Assembly: GCA_002812745.2 (NCBI GenBank)
Contig: NCSJ02000172.1
Location: 1 to 64,000 of the forward strand
Source: Scytalidium lignicola
Taxonomy: Eukaryota; Ascomycota; Leotiomycetes
Direction of reading: 5' to 3'
Length of the DNA: 64,000 nt
Under the pieces are notes generated by a model. It saw nothing but the letters and a program-made list of their open reading frames with translations, did not search any database and was not told the origin of the DNA. Both the position numbers and the translations under genes were made by a program. Each line of letters opens with the position of its first letter. The first letter of the stretch is position 1. Shown here one piece after another: positions 59,229-64,000 of the stretch.

Positions 59229-60790
59229 ATGCTTTGCCAGAAGTGCCGCGCCCCACTGAGACTTGACAGCTCTTTGGATGGACTTAACCCTGCGGCTTTT
59301 GATCTCTTAGTCGGTACGATACTTTCACCTTATGTTCTAGTTGATGCATTTAATATTTTATTACAGGTGCTTCTTCTCAGCCACATGTTAAAGTCATTCC
59401 ACCTTCCCGACCTGCTTTTCCAGCTGAAAGGCAACAGCTATATGACCGCGTTTCTAGGAATGCTGCAACCCCGGTTTTCAAACGAAACATTTCAACCTTA
59501 AACCGAAATGACTCAACAGAATCTGATACTGGGAAAAATGGGGTCAGGGATAACCCAGCAATGTCATTTGTGATGCTCACGGAATCTCAAGTCGTCCCCC
59601 CATCATTGACTAGAGCCCAAGACTTTGCGAGCTCAAGGAACCAGCAAGATGTGGATCAATCTACGAGTAGTGCTGAACATGAGGAGAATACGATATCACA
59701 AGATATGGAAAGAGTTTCCAGACTGTTTGAGATACTTTCTGCGCGATCAGATATTGATCATCCAATTTGCGTCGAATGTACCGAGCTTCTAGTGGACGGT
59801 CTGCAAAGACGGCTCGAAGCTGCTACAAAAGAAAGGGATGCATATATCGGATTTTTAAAACAGGTGCATGCTGATGCACCTACCGAAGAAGAGGTCAAGG
59901 AATCACAAGAGCTTCTAGCGAGGGCAAAGGATGCTGAGTCGGCAGCTAAAGAGGAACTTAAGAAGCTGGAAACAGAGAAAGCAGCGATTGATGAAGAGGT
60001 TGCTGCCTTGGAAGAAGAGGCTCGACTTCTTGATATCGAGGAGGAGCAGTTTTGGAGATCTCGAAATGAATTTGCAATGAAACTGGCGGAATTTCAGAAC
60101 ATACGCGATGGCGTCAATTCTCAGTATGATCATGACTCTCAACAACTCGAAAAACTACAAAGGACCAACGTATACAATGATACGTTTTGTATAAGTCATG
60201 ATGGCAAGTTTGGAACCATCAATGGACTCCGTCTAGGAAGGCTCCCGAATGTGCCAGTTGACTGGCCGGAGATCAATGCAGCCTGGGGACATACAGTTCT
60301 TCTACTTGCTACGGTTGCCGATCGACTCGGTTTCAAATTCCAAGGATACGAGCTACAACCTATGGGTTCAACATCTAGGATTATTAAATATGATTATCCA
60401 GCCTCTTCTTCAGGGCGGGCAGGGTCCCAACGAGCGAGTACTCGGCCACCCAAAAAATCAGCTCTCGAGTTATACTCTTCTGGAGATATGCCCCTTGGTC
60501 TTACATTTATGCATCGCAAGTTTGATATCGCAATGGAAGCTTTCCTAGAGTGCATGCGACAACTCGGTGCATTTGTTGAACAGGAGTCTGCCAGAACTTC
60601 TGAGCATGGTAGGGGTCTTACTTTACCATACAAGATTGAAGGTGAGAAAATCGGGGATGTTAGCATCAAACTTGGGATCGCACAGAATGATGATGCTTGG
60701 AGCCGTGCTTGTAAATTTACTCTGACATGTTGCAAATTTCTTCTAGCGCATGCTAGTAATGTTAACTCAGCAGGTGGTAGAAGATCATAG
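59229..60790 (+). CDS. atg6: Atg6/Vps30 (Beclin 1 family) autophagy protein
   Basis: Two exons, 59229-59313 and 59367-60790 (1509 nt, 502 aa). The N-terminus has MLCQKCRAPLRLDSSLDGL, the conserved start of the family with a Cys pair, and a second pair in HPICVECTELLVDGL. A long coiled coil follows (about residues 165-270, rich in Glu/Lys/Ala). The evolutionarily conserved BARA domain includes VYNDTFCISHDGKFGTINGL, INAAWGHTVLLLATVA, YELQPMGSTSRI and FDIAMEAFLECMRQLG. Atg6 is a subunit of the Vps34 PI3-kinase complexes I (autophagy) and II (endosomal sorting). A Met six codons upstream (59211) is possible, but the family start is the one chosen. Confidence 0.95.
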
Positions 60791-61081
60791 ATATCCAAGG
60801 GATAATTTATTTATGTCGATCATATTATGCATAGCGTTAGGAGTTACGCGGAAAAGGATATTTGATGTTCTAGGTATTTCTTGGTTAATTATGCAATTCA
60901 CCGACGTTGTATCCATCTCGAGCTCATTATAAATCCTCATTAAAAAGTTCCAAAGTGTGTGTAATTTAATATATTTTATGATTGTGAGCGTATGTGTCCG
61001 TAACTACCAGTACGGACTGTATATTCTCCAACTTAAACGCAAAATTTTGTCCATGTTTCAAAAATTAGAATCCTTAACACT
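60791..61081. other. Convergent 3' interval
   Basis: Short AT-rich interval of 291 bases between the ends of atg6 (+) and the Zn2Cys6 factor (-). It must hold both polyadenylation regions. Confidence 0.5.
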
Positions 61082-63341
61082 CTACATATACATATTACCC
61101 TGATAATTTCCGTCCCACCATCGCTCCATACCTGGCAACCACCATAAGTCGTCATCCAAAGTTGTATAATCTTGAGGGCCATATAATGTCTGATCGACAT
61201 CTGGCATACACGTAGCATCTCCTATTCGATCTGCTACTTGAGGAACAGTATCCCATCCAGTCTGCTGTATTCCATTCTCAATTGGCTGCACCTGCACGGG
61301 ATCTTTCCCCGAATCTTCCACGCCAGATTGTGCTTTCCGTCTGTTCTCATAAAAATTGACGATCATCCTCATCTTTCTTGCGTATTTCTCTAGACTATCT
61401 GTATATCCTTTTCCGCCGTCAATGCCATCCATCCCGGGACCCAGCCTTACCTTTGCCTCCTCAAACTTAGTTGCTAAGGTTTCTAGCACTGTGACATAGT
61501 CCAGAGCCTCTTTCACAAATCCTATGTTCCGCTTAGGGCACGAGAGTCGGGCCAATGTTGTTATCGCAAAGCTCAGCTGAGACCATGTTACGAATGAAGT
61601 GGATAAATACTCTGTAGAAGGAATAGATAAGACAGTTGTGATAAATGAGTTTACTGCTATGAGAAGTGCATATAGACCGTCTAACTGAGAGAGGTCATTC
61701 AACGCGACCTCGTGCAGGTGGATAGATGCACTGTAACAATGCATCAAAAAGAATTCTTTCAATAATGTTAGCTATACTAAAGATGAACTGAACAAAAATT
61801 ATTGATAAGAATGAAGAGATTTAGCGTACTGTTTTCTTGTAGGTCACTAGATACGGAGGCCTGGAAGCTAGCTAACTCTGCTTGGAATGTTTTCATGTGA
61901 AGTTCCATTGGAGCTTTGATTATAGATTTACCCTCCCAGTTATGGTGATGAATACTTCTAGATATGCGCTCCACGATGTGCTGGAGCTGGATGAGACGAA
62001 CCAAGTATATATCGGTAGAGTATTCTGGATTCTCCGACAAAAATTGACAACATTCGTCCATATGAGGCGTGAATCTTAAGGCGTCAATCTTTTGGAAACA
62101 ACTTGATACTCTAAATAGATTTAGATTCTGGACAACAAAAATAGAATGCCTGGTTCTATAACACTCACACCGTAGTTAAGTAAAAGCATCCAAGGACTGC
62201 CCTCCTTTCCTCACTAGTCCTTGTCTTTACAACATTTTCCCGGCCGGGAAGCTTAACTGAGGAAAATCGAGCTCTATCGAGCGCATTAGGTGATCTGTTA
62301 AGCCCAAGGTCTGCCATCAAGGATACTGCTAGTTGTATGAAAGTGGTCAATTGTGGATGATATAAACAGTGGTAATGATACCTATTAACAGAGTTAGAAT
62401 ATTATAATGGTTAGAAACTTGAAACACGAACCAAGAACAAAAGACAAGAAGCCCTTGAAGCAGATCTAAAGATTTCAAACTCCTCAGAAGCAGATGCTCA
62501 CTCAAATACTCAACAATTTTCTTTTCAAAAAGTGTTTGCCTAGGTAAGTTATAGTAAGAGGCTGCCATAACTATTGTCATGTAAAGGAATGGGTTTGACT
62601 GTCTAAGATTGGCAGCCTTAACACCAGGCGGTAGGATGACGAAAGGGAATTGAGCAGTTAGCTCTTCCTGATAGATGCGGATGAGTCTATCGCCTTCTTC
62701 ATTATCCGGTTCATCTGATGGATAGTTAAGAAGGCAGTGATAAGTGCTTCGTCTTTGAGGAGCTGGCGCATTTGAAAGATAAGTAAAAGGCGATTCAGGA
62801 ACGTTCTTATTCCCGATATCCTCGTTTCCTTGAAGCTGAACTACACCTAACCCATGTCCATGGTGATCTTGTTGTTGTTGTGCAAGACCAGTAGATTCAG
62901 CAGGGGATTTTTCTGGAGTCAATGGTCCCGGTTGATCATCAGTAATTGCCAGGGCAGGATGTTGGCTGACGTTCTGAGAAGCTTGAAGTAAAGAAACTAT
63001 TCCATCTAATTTCTTTTCTAACTGAGCCACGCGTCTATCTTGTAGTTAATATTATATCTTAAGAAATACAATAATTTAACTTACGTTGTTCTCCTGGGTT
63101 TGCGTTGTCTCACAGCTGGTGGCAAAACGGTGCAATCCTTATTTAGACGATGACACCTATTAAACACTCTTAAGCTCTCTCATACAGTGATATAAAATAT
63201 TATCATAAAAGGGATGGGATCTAATTACCTGTCACATTTGCTATTAGGAGTTCCTGGTCGATAGACACATTTGGATTTAGCAGCAGCACAAGTTCCACAT
63301 GCACGAGTGCCGGTATGGCTGGTAGTATGCTCATGCATCAT
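61082..63341 (-). CDS. Zn2Cys6 fungal transcription factor
   Basis: Six exons: 63341-63229, 63156-63085, 63034-62432, 62381-62169, 62110-61830, 61755-61082 (1956 nt, 651 aa). The zinc cluster is split by intron 1: CGTCAAAKSKC, ten residues, then CDR|CHRLNKDC, an exact C-x2-C-x6-C-x10-C-x2-C-x6-C. A basic linker and a short coiled coil (VAQLEKKLDGIVSLL) for dimerisation follow. The middle homology region includes LVFCSWYHYHC across intron 3, QLAVSLMADLGLNRSPN, VLGCFYL and IDALRFTPHMDE after intron 4. Such factors bind CGG-type sites. The regulated genes are unknown. Start could also be the adjacent ATG at 63338. Intron 3 uses a GTTCGT donor. Confidence 0.87.
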
Positions 63342-64000
63342 TGCTATGAGTGGACTGAACCATTTTAAACTTCACAGTTCATTGCTTGCTTACTCTCACT
63401 CACCGAGAAATGCATGCAGAGCGGAAGAGGAGAGGAAAACGGTGTCCGCTGCCTCGAGGTGTCTTCTTATATGTTGAGTGTAGTTAGGACCGGGAACGGA
63501 GCACTAAATATGTTCCGGCTCCCGCTCGTATGTGACGCACTATTACAAAATAAAGTTCTGCTAAAGAACCAGGGATTCACGTAAAGACGTTAAAGATCGG
63601 CCCTTCATAAATTATCATATTGATATAAATGCTATCTACGCTACAAATTACCGTTTTCATGTATGGCTTAGTTAATAACTCAAGCCCCGTTTAACAACTC
63701 ATATCGTAACGCCCCATACCCTGTTTTTAAATACCTTGGACAGGAAGTTCCTCGTGGGTCTTTTATTTTCATAGGTCTACAGTATGAATGAAAAAGATCA
63801 TTCCCACACCTCCAGCGCAGCCCAATTAATGCGGCTCAGAGCATAGAGAATTATCAAGATAGCAAATTGATTCCCATGGATTGACGCGGTATCAGTTCTG
63901 GATCTAAGCTTAATTACGGAGCGATCTTTCACGATGGTGTTGCAGAGGATCCAGCTGTTAGGAGGCGAGCCTGCTCATTGGCACGAACTGGTGCAAAATA
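63342..64000. other. Right-edge region, possible start of another gene
   Basis: Promoter side of the Zn2Cys6 gene. The plus frame from 63885 to the window end is open and reads LNYGAIFHDGVAEDPAVRRR and onward, with coding-like composition. It may be an exon continuing outside. No start or splice site could be fixed. Confidence 0.3.

Noticed and set aside
63784..63846. Short ATG-led frame MNEKDHSHTSSAAQL as a gene start joined to the right-edge frame
   Set aside because: No GT donor lies between the frame and its stop, so it cannot be spliced to the downstream frame.

Overview
The window is nuclear DNA of a filamentous ascomycete. Almost every gene has short introns (about 45-160 nt, GTRNGT donors, CTAAC/CTGAC branch sites, NAG acceptors), and the gene content is typical of Pezizomycotina: HET domain, APSES, Zn2Cys6 factor, DUF7514, an Scm3 with extra DNA-binding domains. 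The style of the HET genes and a Ty3/gypsy element with RIP-like decay fit Leotiomycetes (Helotiales, perhaps Sclerotiniaceae). That placement is an inference. No rRNA, tRNA or CRISPR was recognised. Single N characters occur at 13 places, nearly all beside homopolymers. Where they fall inside genes they behave like spurious inserted bases.

Layout. 1-3190: AT-rich relic of a Ty3/gypsy retrotransposon read leftward, with its 5' LTR at 2913-3187. 3190-5960: AT-rich, holding a mutated HET pseudogene. 5961-7319 (-): the most unusual gene here, an N-terminal HET domain fused in frame to the APSES DNA-binding domain of a StuA-type transcription factor, with splice sites I could resolve to the base. 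8236-10842 (-): Kex2 kexin, head to head with a large PhoD-like phosphatase (11951-16863, +). 17815-20032 (+): F-box protein with a probable 3' frameshift. 22626-24007 (+): family 25 glycosyltransferase. 25061-27896 (+): secreted, probably GPI-anchored GH29 fucosidase. 30676-32871 (+): Srk1/Rck2-type kinase. 33637-34978 (+): SDR-fold protein, convergent with a RidA/Mmf1 deaminase (35220-35735, -). 36588-37400 (-): Cys-rich unknown. 39437-40356 (-): RNase III-like fold lacking its catalytic residues. 40997-41404 (-): small charged ORF. 42399-44566 (-): DUF7514 protein with an Arg-Asp repeat tail. 45777-47363 (-): arrestin-like adaptor. 47364-52369: a 5 kb stretch without a convincing gene. 52370-56009 (-): Scm3/HJURP-type CENP-A chaperone with Myb-like and C2H2 fingers. 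57578-58061 (+): GFA/CENP-V-fold protein. 59229-60790 (+): Atg6/Vps30. 61082-63341 (-): Zn2Cys6 transcription factor.

The genes do not form a biosynthetic cluster. Most of the window is ordinary core genome (secretory processing, autophagy, centromere assembly, stress kinase). The left 8 kb is an accessory, repeat-rich compartment. There, a self/non-self (HET) effector domain has captured a developmental regulator's DNA-binding domain, which resembles in outline the integrated-decoy architecture of plant immune receptors. That reading is a hypothesis, but the fusion itself is read directly from the sequence.
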